From: Affinundibacterium nitidum
GTDB lineage: Bacteria; Pseudomonadota; Gammaproteobacteria; Burkholderiales; Burkholderiaceae_D
DNA: 64,000 nucleotides
Assembly (NCBI RefSeq): GCF_014284155.1
Contig: NZ_JACOFZ010000001.1
Span: forward strand, 1,072,545 to 1,136,544
Reading direction: 5' to 3'
Shown here one piece after another: positions 49,229 to 58,789 of the stretch (position 1 is its first letter; every line of letters starts with the position of its first letter). A program made the translations under genes and the position numbers. The notes under the pieces were generated by a model. It saw only the letters and a list, made by a program, of their open reading frames with translations. It did no database searches and was not told where the DNA came from.

Positions 49229-50368
49229 ATGCCTACCGTTATTGGAACAAATGGGAACGACAGTTGGAGTGTTGGCGAAGGTGGCACCTACGTCGTTGAT
49301 GGCTTGGGAGGGATTGATACGCTCAATTTCGGCACATCTCTGAGAAACGAATATACCTTTAAGCAATTAGCGGATGGCGCGATCCAAGTTGATTCCGTGT
49401 CGGGTGCGAGTAGCCCATTCCATGCCACGTTATACAACATGGAAAAACTGGTCTTCAATAACAATCGAGACACATTCGATCTGACTCTTGCCTTTCCAGG
49501 AGGTATCAATGGCACCAGTGGTAACGATACGCTCAATGGCACCGCCAACAATGACAAGATTAATGGTTTAGCGGGTAACGATACAATTACTGGCGGTGCT
49601 GGCAACGATACAATAGACGGCGGCACTGGGACTGATATTGCAGCGTACGCCAGCAAGTTATCGAACTACACTATCACTAAGAGTGGCGCGACTTACACGA
49701 TCAAAGCGAAAACAGGAACTGATGGTACTGATACGACCACAAATGTCGAGAGTCTCAAGTTCAGTGATATGACAGTCAACCTAGATGTCCATACTGTGGT
49801 CGCTAGCGCACCAAGTGCCAATGTGCAAAGCATCATCGAACTCTATGTCGCATTCTTCCGTCGCGTCCCGGATGCTGATGGTTTGGTCTATTGGATAGAG
49901 CAAATGAAGGCTGGTCAAACTATCAATCAAATTGCTGATAATTTCTACAACGCGGGTCTGCTCTTCCCAACTTTGACGGGCTTCGATGCCAAAATGAGTA
50001 ACGCTGATTTCGTCAACCTGATCTACAAGAACGTCTTGGGCCGCACCGATGGTGCAGACGCTGGCGGTTTAGCTTATTGGACCGATCAATTAGCGACTGG
50101 CAAGGCTACTAAAGGAAAATTGGTAACCGATATTTTGTTCGCTGCCCATAGCTTCAAAGGTGACGCCACCTTCGGCTGGGTAGCAGATTTATTAGACAAT
50201 CGCATTGCGGTGGCGAAGACTTTCTCCATCGACCTTGGCTTAGGCTACGTGCTGCCTGATGACTCTATTTTGCATGGTATGGAAATCACAGCTGCAGTAA
50301 CTCCGACCAATACCAGCACTGCCATCAGCTTGATTGGCATTTCAGCTGCGGACATCATCTTGGTTTAG
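49229..50368 (+). CDS. RTX repeat protein with DUF4214
   Basis: 379 residues; AGAGGAAGAATC before the ATG. It begins with an RTX-like MPTVIGTNGNDSWSVGEGG and a beta domain, then perfect nonapeptides (GTSGNDTLNGTANNDKINGL, then GNDTITGGAGNDTIDGG), then DUF4214 twice (IIELYVAFFRRVPDADGLVYW and LIYKNVLGRTDGADAGGLAYW), with a short hydrophobic C-terminus typical of type I secretion. Calcium-dependent folding outside the cell is expected. Sister of the protein at 26079. Confidence 0.9.
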   Translation: MPTVIGTNGNDSWSVGEGGTYVVDGLGGIDTLNFGTSLRNEYTFKQLADGAIQVDSVSGASSPFHATLYNMEKLVFNNNRDTFDLTLAFPGGINGTSGNDTLNGTANNDKINGLAGNDTITGGAGNDTIDGGTGTDIAAYASKLSNYTITKSGATYTIKAKTGTDGTDTTTNVESLKFSDMTVNLDVHTVVASAPSANVQSIIELYVAFFRRVPDADGLVYWIEQMKAGQTINQIADNFYNAGLLFPTLTGFDAKMSNADFVNLIYKNVLGRTDGADAGGLAYWTDQLATGKATKGKLVTDILFAAHSFKGDATFGWVADLLDNRIAVAKTFSIDLGLGYVLPDDSILHGMEITAAVTPTNTSTAISLIGISAADIILV

Positions 50369-50381
50369 TTTATCTCTATCA

Positions 50382-50407
50382 CGGGTAGCGAAGTCGTTTG
50401 CTACCCG
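50382..50407 (+). terminator. Hairpin after the RTX gene
   Basis: CGGGTAGC (50382-50389) / GCTACCCG (50400-50407), perfect, ten-base loop, followed by CGCCACTTTTC. Terminator-like with a poor T-tract. Confidence 0.5.
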
Positions 50408-50526
50408 CGCCACTTTTCAAACTCCCATTTTCCTCGCTAAGTTCGATCGACGATTTGTTGATTTGCCTATTATTGAACTTAAAATCCGGTGTAGGATAAA
50501 CACTCTTTTACTTTAAGCGGACCGTC

Positions 50527-50931
50527 ATGAAAATCACCGTCAAAACCTTAATATCTGCACCTATTTCCAAAGTCTGGAGCTATTACACGACACCCGATCA
50601 TATCGTGCAATGGAATGCTGCTTCAGACGATTGGCATACAACCCGTGCCTCTGTCGACCTACGTGCCGGCGGTGCATTCTCTTCACGAATGGAAGCCAAA
50701 GATGGAAGTATGGGTTTTGACTTTGCTGGAACCTATGACCAAGTCATTGAGCCTTCCTTGATCGAATACAGTTTCGGTGAACGCAAAGCTGTAGTTGAAT
50801 TCAAAGAAACAGAAGCTGGTATCGAAGTCAGCGTCAGTTTCGACCCCGAAACGGTGTATCCGGTCGAACAGCAGCAACAGGGTTGGCAAGCGATTATCGA
50901 TAACTTTAAGCGACATGTAGAAACGAATTGA
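50527..50931 (+). CDS. SRPBCC/AHSA1-family protein
   Basis: 134 residues. Typical START-like sequence: KTLISAPISKVWSYYTTPDHIVQWNAASDDWH at the beginning, GGAFSSRMEAKDGSMGFDFAGTYDQV in the middle and GWQAIIDNFKRHVET at the end (quoted in part). Binds a hydrophobic ligand or acts as an Aha1-like domain; the ligand is unknown. Stand-alone, with a 278-base gene-free gap after it in which nothing was recognised. Confidence 0.88.
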   Translation: MKITVKTLISAPISKVWSYYTTPDHIVQWNAASDDWHTTRASVDLRAGGAFSSRMEAKDGSMGFDFAGTYDQVIEPSLIEYSFGERKAVVEFKETEAGIEVSVSFDPETVYPVEQQQQGWQAIIDNFKRHVETN

Positions 50932-51209
50932 TCACGATTTGATCACTTCATATCCCTGCAAGCAACCGGCCCTATCTTGCCCCCGAGCTAAAACCGGTTG
51001 CTAGAATCGTTTTTAGCGCAGCGCTCACGAACACCTGCAAACACAGCCACATCGAGAAATAACAGGCAAACACCCCTTTCCTCCGAGCTTCACATTTCAC
51101 TAGCTCTATCATAATCAACGCTCATGCTCAGACCTTTGCCGCTGATGGAACGCAGCTCGCAAAATAGATGCTTTCCAATGTGAATTAACGCTGAACGAAA
51201 GGAATTGTG

Positions 51210-52133
51210 ATGCTGATTGAACGCGAAGCCGAGAGTTGCTATTTAGGGCAATTCATTCCACTGCAATACCATCACAATATGCTGATGGACTCCAATCGTA
51301 TGGACAATTTCAAAGCAGCGATTCAATACCGCGTATTTGAAGGGGCAAAAGTGTTAGAGCTCGGCGGGGGCACTGGTGTGCTTTCTTGGTTTGCAGCGCA
51401 AACAGCGGAAAAGGTCTACTGCGTTGAATTTAACCCGGACATGGTTGCGGAAGCGCGCCGCTTACTTGCATTGAACCACAGAGGTGAACGCGTACAGGTG
51501 ATTCACGCCGATGCCTTCGAATATCTTCCACCCGAACCTGTCGACTTTGTTATCTGTGAAATGATTCATGTTGCGATGCTGCGCGAAAAGCAGGTCGAGG
51601 TCATCGAGAATTTCAAACAGCGCTATGCGGAAAAATTCCCAGGTCATATGCCTATCTTCATTCCCGAAGCAGTAGTGATGGCAGTCCAACCCTTACAGCA
51701 GCGTTACGATTTCTTGGGATTTCAAGCGCCGATCATTCAATTCCAATTACCTGGGGCATTTACTGCCGACACCACTGAACTAGGTCAACCGGCCTTATAC
51801 AAAATTATCGATTTCACTCAAACCAACGAGAAACTGATCGAATGGGAAGGTCAAATTGCAATCGAGCATAGTGGTCAGTTAAGCGCACTTCGTTTTATCA
51901 CCAAAAACATTTTAGCGATACGCGGAGAAGACAATAGCACCATCGATTGGCTTAACCACTATATGGCCTTGCCTCTCGCACGCCCTATTTCCGTGCGTGC
52001 TGGAGATCTCATTCATATTCGATTCGCCTACCGTACGGGTGCTTCAATTGACTCTCTACAAAATGCGATCGAAGTCGAAGTCGATCAAGTACAAAGCCCT
52101 TCTCGCTCACAGCCTATTCTGGCGAGCGTCTAA
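51210..52133 (+). CDS. SAM-dependent methyltransferase resembling protein arginine methyltransferases
   Basis: 307 residues; AAAGGA seven bases before ATG 51210. Rossmann motif VLELGGGTGVLSWFAA, motif II acidic residue in YCVEFNPD, then VDFVICEMIHVAMLREKQ, which aligns with the 'double-E' loop region of PRMTs (the first Glu present). The C-terminal ~140 residues form a beta-barrel-like domain as in PRMTs. Target unknown; a protein substrate is inference from fold. Confidence 0.75.
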   Translation: MLIEREAESCYLGQFIPLQYHHNMLMDSNRMDNFKAAIQYRVFEGAKVLELGGGTGVLSWFAAQTAEKVYCVEFNPDMVAEARRLLALNHRGERVQVIHADAFEYLPPEPVDFVICEMIHVAMLREKQVEVIENFKQRYAEKFPGHMPIFIPEAVVMAVQPLQQRYDFLGFQAPIIQFQLPGAFTADTTELGQPALYKIIDFTQTNEKLIEWEGQIAIEHSGQLSALRFITKNILAIRGEDNSTIDWLNHYMALPLARPISVRAGDLIHIRFAYRTGASIDSLQNAIEVEVDQVQSPSRSQPILASV

Positions 52134-52138
52134 AAAGC

Positions 52139-52171
52139 ACAGTCGCGAGGTCGACGAAGACCTCGCTGTGC
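52139..52171. repeat. Hairpin after the methyltransferase gene
   Basis: CGAGGTC (52146-52152) and GACCTCG (52159-52165) pair around GACGAA; flanking CACAG and CTGTG extend the stem over a bulge. There is no T-tract, so terminator function is uncertain. Confidence 0.4.
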
Positions 52172-52327
52172 TTGTCTATACATGCCAACAATGAGGTTTC
52201 AACGCCCAGAACGGCGGCCCATAAACGATCGTACCGAAATCGATGAATGTCAGTATAATTTGCCTTCACGCAATTCAGGTGCAGACAAACACTAGACTGT
52301 CTTTTCACATTTTCAAACGCCGACAAA

Positions 52328-52888
52328 ATGGATAAACGATTCTTTACAGCTGCGATCCTTGTACTATCCGCCATCTCGGCAAACGCCAATGCGCAACTAC
52401 ATAAGTGTGTCAATGCTGAGGGGAAAGCGACCTACACTGATCAACCATGCGCCATTAAGTCGGGAGAGAAAAGTGCCGACGCCAATGATGCCGCGATTCG
52501 AAAAATTACGGCCATCTCCAAGTTTAAGGACGTAGGAAAGACCTGCTGGCAATTTGAGCATAGGGCGACCCAATGCTACGACGTTCAGAGTCAAGACTTG
52601 CGTACGGTTTTTCGCGAAAACTGCACGCTGCCTGCCAAGAAATTCGAAGAAGAGCAATACAAAGATCAACGTCGAACAAAGAAATACAACCAAGAAAATG
52701 AAGATGGTGATGATCTGGAGTACTCACATCGATATACAAGAAAGAGTCGTGCCGTCTTGCGTTGTGAATCACTCGACCGTGAGATATGGGATTTTTTAAA
52801 CCAACAGTTCCCGAACAAAATTACCGACGCCGATCGCAAGATTATTGTCCATCAATTACAAATTACGCCGACAAAATCGAAATACTAG
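52328..52888 (+). CDS. Exported DUF4124-domain protein
   Basis: 186 residues. Sec signal to ANAQ, then LHKCVNAEGKATYTDQPC, the DUF4124 signature. The rest is charged with four further cysteines, likely disulfides. DUF4124 proteins are periplasmic with unknown function. The stop TAG overlaps, over CTAG (52885-52888), the stop of the convergent histidine kinase gene. Confidence 0.85.
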   Translation: MDKRFFTAAILVLSAISANANAQLHKCVNAEGKATYTDQPCAIKSGEKSADANDAAIRKITAISKFKDVGKTCWQFEHRATQCYDVQSQDLRTVFRENCTLPAKKFEEEQYKDQRRTKKYNQENEDGDDLEYSHRYTRKSRAVLRCESLDREIWDFLNQQFPNKITDADRKIIVHQLQITPTKSKY

Positions 52889-54231
52889 GTACACATTTCA
52901 CTAGGAATTACTAGGCGCCAACTAGTACCACGTCCTATTTTTGTATCGACCGATATCGTGCCCCCCAATAACTGGGTCACGATATTGTAGGCGATATGCA
53001 TTCCCAACCCGTTGCCCCCCTGTCCCAATTTCGTCGTAAAAAATGGATCGAACACATGCTTGACGACATGCTCGGGCATTCCACATCCATCATCTGAGAA
53101 CACAATTTCAATGTGATTCTCTTGATTGACACTGGCGTCCAAGACCATATGTCCTTCAGTCCGTCCCTCAAACGCATGAACAAGCGCATTATTAATAAAG
53201 TTCACGATAATCTGGGTAAGTGGACCAGGGTAACTCTTCATCTTCAAATCGGCTGGAACTTGAATATCCAATTTAAATGGCGATCGTCGCAAGGTTGGCC
53301 CCATTGCTAATAGAACTTCATCGATCACTTCTACCAATACAAACACGCGTTGCTGCTCAGTCGCTCGATCAACGGCAAGTTGTTTAAAGCCCTGCACCAG
53401 TTTTCCAGCACGCTTGAGATTCGAGACTAAGACATCACTCCCCTTGGTCACAAAATCGACATGTTTGTCGAGCAAACTACGCGTCACTTTTTGTGATGAA
53501 TGGATAGAAAAATGTTCGATCTCTTCACGTAAAGAAGTTCCAACCAAGAGAGCATTTCCAATTGGGGTATTAATTTCATGTGCAACCCCTGCCACCAAAA
53601 AACCAAGGGAGGCGAGTTTCTCGCTTTGTACCAGTTGACGCTGCGCCCCACGTAATTCGCTCAAAGCTTGCTCTAAATTTTGATTGGCGAGTAATAAATC
53701 ATGGGTGCGCTCTTTCACCTTTTGTTCCAATTCAGCGGTACCTCGCATTTCCGTTTCGGCTAATAGCTTTTCAGCACGCTTTCGTTCGCTAATATCTAAA
53801 CGAAAACCAATCACACCACCATCGGAGGTTTTGCGATCAGATGCCAATATCCACGTATCAGGGCCCATCAAGTATTCATCATCACATTCGTCAGGATTGA
53901 GATGCTGTGTCACCCTCGCATTAACATAGGCATCTTCACTCAATTCGGTGCGGCGATGAAATTCACGTCGATAGAAGGTCCGCGCGATTTCGCTATACGG
54001 AGTGCCTGGAGTAAGGATATCTGCTATCTCTGGATAAATTTCGCGAAAGCGACGATTACAAAAAACGAGGACGTCGTCTGGGCCATACATCACCAACCCC
54101 GATTGCAAATGGTCTAAAGCTTGCAAAATACGTGTTTGCCATGCGCGAGTCTGTTGAAGTTCGCGTCTTAATGTTGCGATCAGTTCGGCGTCTGATTGGG
54201 GCACCTGTGAGTTCGAATCTGGTTGCGACAT
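52885..54231 (-). CDS. PAS-domain sensor histidine kinase
   Basis: 448 residues from ATG 54231 (GGGAA nine bases upstream; longer in-frame starts at 54327 lack support). No membrane segment, so it is a soluble sensor. PAS_7-like domain at ~40-150 (LQALDHLQSGLVMYGPDDVLVFCNRRFREIYPE, given in parts), a coiled coil (~160-225), the phosphoacceptor in VAGVAHEINTPIGNAL, and ATPase boxes NFINNALVHA, DDGCGMP, GQGGNGLGMHIAYNI. No response regulator lies adjacent, so it is an orphan kinase. Confidence 0.9.
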   Translation of the reverse strand: MSQPDSNSQVPQSDAELIATLRRELQQTRAWQTRILQALDHLQSGLVMYGPDDVLVFCNRRFREIYPEIADILTPGTPYSEIARTFYRREFHRRTELSEDAYVNARVTQHLNPDECDDEYLMGPDTWILASDRKTSDGGVIGFRLDISERKRAEKLLAETEMRGTAELEQKVKERTHDLLLANQNLEQALSELRGAQRQLVQSEKLASLGFLVAGVAHEINTPIGNALLVGTSLREEIEHFSIHSSQKVTRSLLDKHVDFVTKGSDVLVSNLKRAGKLVQGFKQLAVDRATEQQRVFVLVEVIDEVLLAMGPTLRRSPFKLDIQVPADLKMKSYPGPLTQIIVNFINNALVHAFEGRTEGHMVLDASVNQENHIEIVFSDDGCGMPEHVVKHVFDPFFTTKLGQGGNGLGMHIAYNIVTQLLGGTISVDTKIGRGTSWRLVIPSEMCT

Positions 54232-54514
54232 GATCGGTTCCCGACATCTCAACTTTGAATTCACCAATCTGAGCTGAGCCAACAATTGAGCCGCAGATGG
54301 TATGATTCGAGTATGCATCAAAATCAAGAATGTCAGGTGATAAAATTTGGAGAATGTCGGTTTTTGCCAATCCCAAGTAGCGATAAACGCAGCAATACCG
54401 TAGAAAATCGTGCTGTCTTAAACATTCTAAAAATGTAAATTTTCTTTTTGAAATGCTTTTATATCAATCACCTCAATCGCGCGAGTCCCACCGTATTTTC
54501 TAACTTTATCAACC

Positions 54515-54907
54515 ATGCTAAAACGTCTTCTTCTGATCATTTGTTTCGCTGGGATTGCAGTCTATTCAGTCAAGATCTATCAACTAAAAGATACGATATC
54601 GTTTCAACCATCCGGCAAAGCAGACTCGCCTTCGATTGTAAAGAAAGCGAGTTTGCTACGATTGAATTTCTATATCGAATCAGATAATGCCGAGTTGCTG
54701 CAGCGCTGCCAAAATATGTTCGCGGCAAGTACTGACAAGATCACAATGGAAGCGCACGCCACCAATCCTAAACTCGCGATCCTGCACGTGGTACGTGATT
54801 TCGCTCCAGAGAAATTACCTGAAATAGTGCAACTTCAAACTAAAGTAAAAGAGGCAGGATGTCTTGCGGGTCCACGCAATACTTTTATTTACGCACCACT
54901 AAGATAA
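54515..54907 (+). CDS. Membrane-anchored hypothetical protein
   Basis: 130 residues with one N-terminal membrane anchor (MLKRLLLIICFAGIAVYSVK) and a soluble C-terminal part with two cysteines (LQRCQNMF, AGCLAGP). No family recognised. It is followed by a strong bidirectional terminator and is convergent with the DUF885 gene. Confidence 0.6.
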   Translation: MLKRLLLIICFAGIAVYSVKIYQLKDTISFQPSGKADSPSIVKKASLLRLNFYIESDNAELLQRCQNMFAASTDKITMEAHATNPKLAILHVVRDFAPEKLPEIVQLQTKVKEAGCLAGPRNTFIYAPLR

Positions 54908-54934
54908 TTCGCGTGTAAGCATGGGCGAGAAAAG

Positions 54935-54969
54935 AAAAACGGCGACTTCAAAATGAAGCCGCCGTTTTT
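54935..54969. terminator. Bidirectional terminator
   Basis: AAAAACGGCG-A-CTTC (54935-54949), loop AAAAT, GAAG-C-CGCCGTTTTT (54955-54969), one A/C mismatch, A-run on the left and T-run on the right. It serves both the 54515 gene and the convergent DUF885 gene. Confidence 0.9.
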
Positions 54970-55017
54970 CTTGAATGAATCAAGCGCTCAACTTGCCCTA
55001 ATTGGCGCTAATTGGCC

Positions 55018-56802
55018 TTATTTGGAATGCGCAGGAATGAACTCTTGTTGTACCGCTTGACGCAATACTTTTGCTGGCACCAAGCCTTGCGCTAAAACGA
55101 AATCGTTAAACGCCTGACGATTGAATTTTTTACGCAAAGCGACCTCTGCTGCCTGACGCGTTTCCATCAACTGCTGATAGCCATAGAAGTAGGAAGTTGC
55201 TTGACCTGGAGCGCGGAAAGTATAGCGTTGCATTTCTTGGGTTGCCATCCCTTCAGACAAACCTACCTCATCCATCAAGAAGGATTTCACCGCTTCTGGC
55301 GTGATTTGACCTAAGTTGACCATAGGATCGAGGAAGGCACGAGCCGCACGCTGAGCGCGCGCTTGCAAAGCAAATAACTGACCATCGCTAGGTTCAAATG
55401 GTTGCATTTCTGCTTCTGCATACAATGCCCAACCTTCAACGTTGACGCTATTAAAGGCAAACACCGCGCGCGCTGTCGATACACCCGCTTCGATCATTTT
55501 GGCAAATTGCAATTCATGGCCTGGACGCGCCTCATGTGCAGTCAACGTCCATGTACCGCCTTCGTGCGTAAAGTCGTCGAATGCCAAGGATTTTCCTCCC
55601 GCACCTGCGGGAATACCTGTGGTCAACACGAATTCACCATATTCACCAGTATTGCCAATCAAACGTGGTGGGCTCATATGCGGTGCCGGTTGTTGGGCAT
55701 TTTCTGCATCTGTTGCTAAACGAATTTTCGCTTTGCGATCTGGCAGTGACACAATATGTTGCTGGCGAATTGTGTTTTCTATTTGCAGCAAGCGATCTTC
55801 GTACAGAGGCATGACTTTGTCTTTAGCAATTTGCTGCTTCTTCAATTCACGAATCACTGCACGATAGTCAGCGTCTGGCAAGCCACGTTCCTTAGCGATA
55901 ATGCCTGCCGTGATCTGCATTTGATTACGGATTTCTGCAAACGACGTAAGCGCTTTGCTGATCAATTCTTCTGGACCAATATCCACGCCGAACTGATGCA
56001 GATTGTCAGCGTACACCTCGGCTGGCAATTTGTGATCAGTCCGCGCGCGAGGCAAGACTTCTGCTTTGATCATGGCGTTATAGGCATTCAATTGCTGTTC
56101 GATCGCAGCAAACGATTTTTCCCAGCCTTTCAGTTCGCTCTTGGTCAGCAAATCTTTCATCCCTGCGATTAAGGCTGGTGCATCACTGAGCGCCTGCTCA
56201 ACTTCACCTTTAAATGGGCCGATTAATTTTGGATTTGCCTTCAAGCGTTCAAACATGCGCTCTTTCGCCAATTCTGTAAAAGGACGATGCCCCTTCGCCA
56301 ATCCCGCATATTTATCGATTCGAACTAACAGCGATTTTTGACGATCCTTAGGGACACGTGGGTCCAAGGTTTGACGCATCACGCCGAACAACATGCCAGT
56401 GACATCCATATAAGGCAAAAAGTATTTACGGCGCAAACCCTCGCTACGAATACTATCTTCAGCGCTCGAGATCAAAATCATCAAATCCTGCTTGATCTTA
56501 GGATCCGTTTCATTGCGCAAACGTTTTTGGTATTCAGCGATCACCGCACGCGTTTCTTTGATATTGATATCGAAGGTGTCACGCGACAAATCGGTGATTT
56601 GCTCATCCAAGCCGTCTACACCTAAGGCACCAGCGCCTTCTGGCGAATACTTACCCATCAGATTGAGCAAGATTTTGGCATTGTCATTACTCTTGGCCAC
56701 CCACGTTTGTTCAGCCGCATACACAGGAGCCACGCTCAAACTGCAAAAGGCGCTTACAGCAAGCGCACCTAGAACGGCGCGCAACATTGTTTTTTTCTTC
56801 AT
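55018..56802 (-). CDS. DUF885 family exported metallopeptidase-like protein
   Basis: 594 residues from ATG 56802 (MKKKTMLRAVLG, a good signal peptide to VYAAE); the earlier in-frame start at 56844 is rejected. Helical throughout. The signature HEARPGHELQ (a zinc HExxH-like variant) and downstream NVEGWALYAEAEM with a Glu ligand are conserved in DUF885, a family related to M3/M32-type peptidases. A periplasmic peptidase is likely; it fits the other peptidases here. Confidence 0.9.
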   Translation of the reverse strand: MKKKTMLRAVLGALAVSAFCSLSVAPVYAAEQTWVAKSNDNAKILLNLMGKYSPEGAGALGVDGLDEQITDLSRDTFDINIKETRAVIAEYQKRLRNETDPKIKQDLMILISSAEDSIRSEGLRRKYFLPYMDVTGMLFGVMRQTLDPRVPKDRQKSLLVRIDKYAGLAKGHRPFTELAKERMFERLKANPKLIGPFKGEVEQALSDAPALIAGMKDLLTKSELKGWEKSFAAIEQQLNAYNAMIKAEVLPRARTDHKLPAEVYADNLHQFGVDIGPEELISKALTSFAEIRNQMQITAGIIAKERGLPDADYRAVIRELKKQQIAKDKVMPLYEDRLLQIENTIRQQHIVSLPDRKAKIRLATDAENAQQPAPHMSPPRLIGNTGEYGEFVLTTGIPAGAGGKSLAFDDFTHEGGTWTLTAHEARPGHELQFAKMIEAGVSTARAVFAFNSVNVEGWALYAEAEMQPFEPSDGQLFALQARAQRAARAFLDPMVNLGQITPEAVKSFLMDEVGLSEGMATQEMQRYTFRAPGQATSYFYGYQQLMETRQAAEVALRKKFNRQAFNDFVLAQGLVPAKVLRQAVQQEFIPAHSK

Positions 56803-56969
56803 GTATTTCTCGCTATTAAATGTAAAAATTAAGGGTGAGATCAATCACCTGCACGATGCAGGCATAGCAGCGAGTATCCACTCAAGCATGGTGAGCGTCA
56901 ATTACCAAAGGGGTGAGCCGTCAAAAACGCGGCATCAAAGCCTATTTTGGAGGAACGAACGTAAAATGA

Positions 56970-58058
56970 CTAAGCGACGAGGTCAATTTGCTGCAAGCTA
57001 TGGGCCTGCCCGGCCTCGCTTAACCAAAGTCCACTCGAGCGCAGTTGGGCGAGTGGTTTATTTTGAGTATCATTCATAGAAAAACTGGTATTCACATTAC
57101 CAAGGAAAAGCGCTCCAACATGCGCTTCTTTCAAGCTGGCGAGATGGTCCTTACCTGTCGCATTTTTTGTCCACACTTGCAATTGTTGATACACGGGATC
57201 GTTTTCGTCGATCCAACCGTTATGGTCAATATCGTACTGTTGCAACTCTCCGAAACCATTACCCGACTGTGGCCCGAATAACTCTTTGCCATCATCAATT
57301 TTGCCGTTCTTATTTTTGTCCAACGCTAAAAAACCAGCTCCATTGACGAATGAAATATTCTCTTTCTTTCCATCCGCATCCAGATCGAAAGAAAATTGTT
57401 GATCACTCAACTGCAAGGGCGATGCTGAAAAATTTAACACCAAAGGGTCAACTTTTTTTGCACTACTCGCAACGATGTCCGTGCTCGACACTTGTTGAAA
57501 CTCACGCTGTAGTTCAAAGCTCAAATTGAATTTAATTTCGCGATTATCCGACGTTCGCACTACACCACTCGATTGAAATTGGACTTGCTCACTTTCCTTC
57601 ACTGTCGTGCGCGCGTGATATTCTAATTCCCATGCCTGCGGCGACGGTCTAGATGATCGCACTTGTGGCTTTCTTTCTTCTGCCACATTCGATGCTGATT
57701 CACATTGATTGCATGTCGCTCTTGTACCACCAAACAATTTGATGTTTTGCCCCAACATGTATTCGATCAGCGTTTTAATGAGCTGCACACGAGGATCACT
57801 GCTTTCCTCTTCCGAGAGCTGCTCTACGTTGGTAGTGGGAGGTGGCGCAGTGAGCGATTGCTCATACTGCTGAAAAATTCTAGCAAGCTCTGAAATAGAG
57901 ACATCGAGATCAAGATTTCGATTTTCCGCTAGCGAGTTCGGGTTGATTCTTGATTCGGGATTTTTGGTAACTTCAAGCTTCAGACTTTCCTCCACCGTTT
58001 TCTGGTAGGAATAGGAGGAGCTCGATGCCATCACAACATCGGACGATGCGATTTTCAT
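56970..58058 (-). CDS. Hypothetical protein with EF-hand-like calcium loops
   Basis: 362 residues, GGAGG six bases before the ATG. No signal peptide. N-terminal ~110 residues are low-complexity and charged, then a strand domain (ELEYHARTTVKESEQVQFQS). Two calcium-type loops follow: DLDADGKKE and DKNKNGKIDDGKEL, and a third DIDHNGWIDENDPVY. It resembles non-secreted or flagellum/biofilm-linked 'VCBS-type' accessory proteins, but I cannot name the family. Confidence 0.65.
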   Translation of the reverse strand: MKIASSDVVMASSSSYSYQKTVEESLKLEVTKNPESRINPNSLAENRNLDLDVSISELARIFQQYEQSLTAPPPTTNVEQLSEEESSDPRVQLIKTLIEYMLGQNIKLFGGTRATCNQCESASNVAEERKPQVRSSRPSPQAWELEYHARTTVKESEQVQFQSSGVVRTSDNREIKFNLSFELQREFQQVSSTDIVASSAKKVDPLVLNFSASPLQLSDQQFSFDLDADGKKENISFVNGAGFLALDKNKNGKIDDGKELFGPQSGNGFGELQQYDIDHNGWIDENDPVYQQLQVWTKNATGKDHLASLKEAHVGALFLGNVNTSFSMNDTQNKPLAQLRSSGLWLSEAGQAHSLQQIDLVA

Positions 58059-58165
58059 AGTAAACCTCCGAACGAGCGGTCTTTAGCTTATCGGAAGCTT
58101 TCCAAATTCCTTTAATAGCTTTTTTTGTGGATACTTCCCTCCATCACAGGGAAAAACTATAAGCG

Positions 58166-58201
58166 AAAAAAAACCGCAAGCTTCTCGCGAAGTTGCGGTT
58201 T
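58166..58201 (-). terminator. Terminator of the yggL-like gene
   Basis: On the minus strand AAACCGCAA-CTTC (58189-58201) pairs with GAAG-C-TTGCGGTTT (58171-58184) around GCGA, with a T-run from 58173 down to 58166. Confidence 0.85.
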
Positions 58202-58262
58202 AATTTGGCGAGAAAAATTAGAACGAATTCAACAGCCCAGTTTTCCTCGACCTCATTTTGTC

Positions 58263-58613
58263 TTATGCGAATTCAGTATTCATTGGTGAATACCAGGCAT
58301 CTTTCAATGCACCAACTTGTACGTTTTTGAATTCTGGACGAGCTTCCAACCATGATTTCAATGCAGCACGATCTTCATCTGTTGCAGAACCAGGGCCAAA
58401 ACGGCAGACGAAACCACTATCAATCCAGCCGCTCAAAGCGAGATCGCGTTTTTCGATGACCTCATCGAGAAAAACGTGAATCAATTGTGCTTCTTGATCT
58501 GGGCTCAATACTTCTTTCAACTCAGCGACATATTCGAAACCGAACTCTTGAAATGCACCAACATGCATTTTCTTTTCTTGACGTGGCTTACGGGATTTTT
58601 TTGATGGAATCAT
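58263..58613 (-). CDS. yggL: YggL-family 50S ribosome-associated protein
   Basis: 116 residues from ATG 58613 (MIPSKKSRKPRQEKKMHVGAFQEFGF). It matches E. coli YggL (RRLRKKMH.DEFQELGF) through the N-terminus and continues with FLDEVIEKRDLALSG and a conserved W/G pattern. An in-frame start at 58673 would add 20 residues unlike the family. Cytoplasmic; thought to bind ribosomes and tune translation. Terminator downstream. Confidence 0.85.
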   Translation of the reverse strand: MIPSKKSRKPRQEKKMHVGAFQEFGFEYVAELKEVLSPDQEAQLIHVFLDEVIEKRDLALSGWIDSGFVCRFGPGSATDEDRAALKSWLEARPEFKNVQVGALKDAWYSPMNTEFA

Positions 58614-58789
58614 TTTTTGCTTTCTTGGGAATGGGTCATGAATAGAAACGAAAAGCTGAAAACTCTTCCCCATTCATGATGTGAGGGCCCCATTGTAGTC
58701 AGTGTTGGGACATAAAACAAATATAGAAAGCAAAAAAGCATGCATTAAGAGTAACTATCTACCAAATCGATTCCCGATCACAAGAAATT

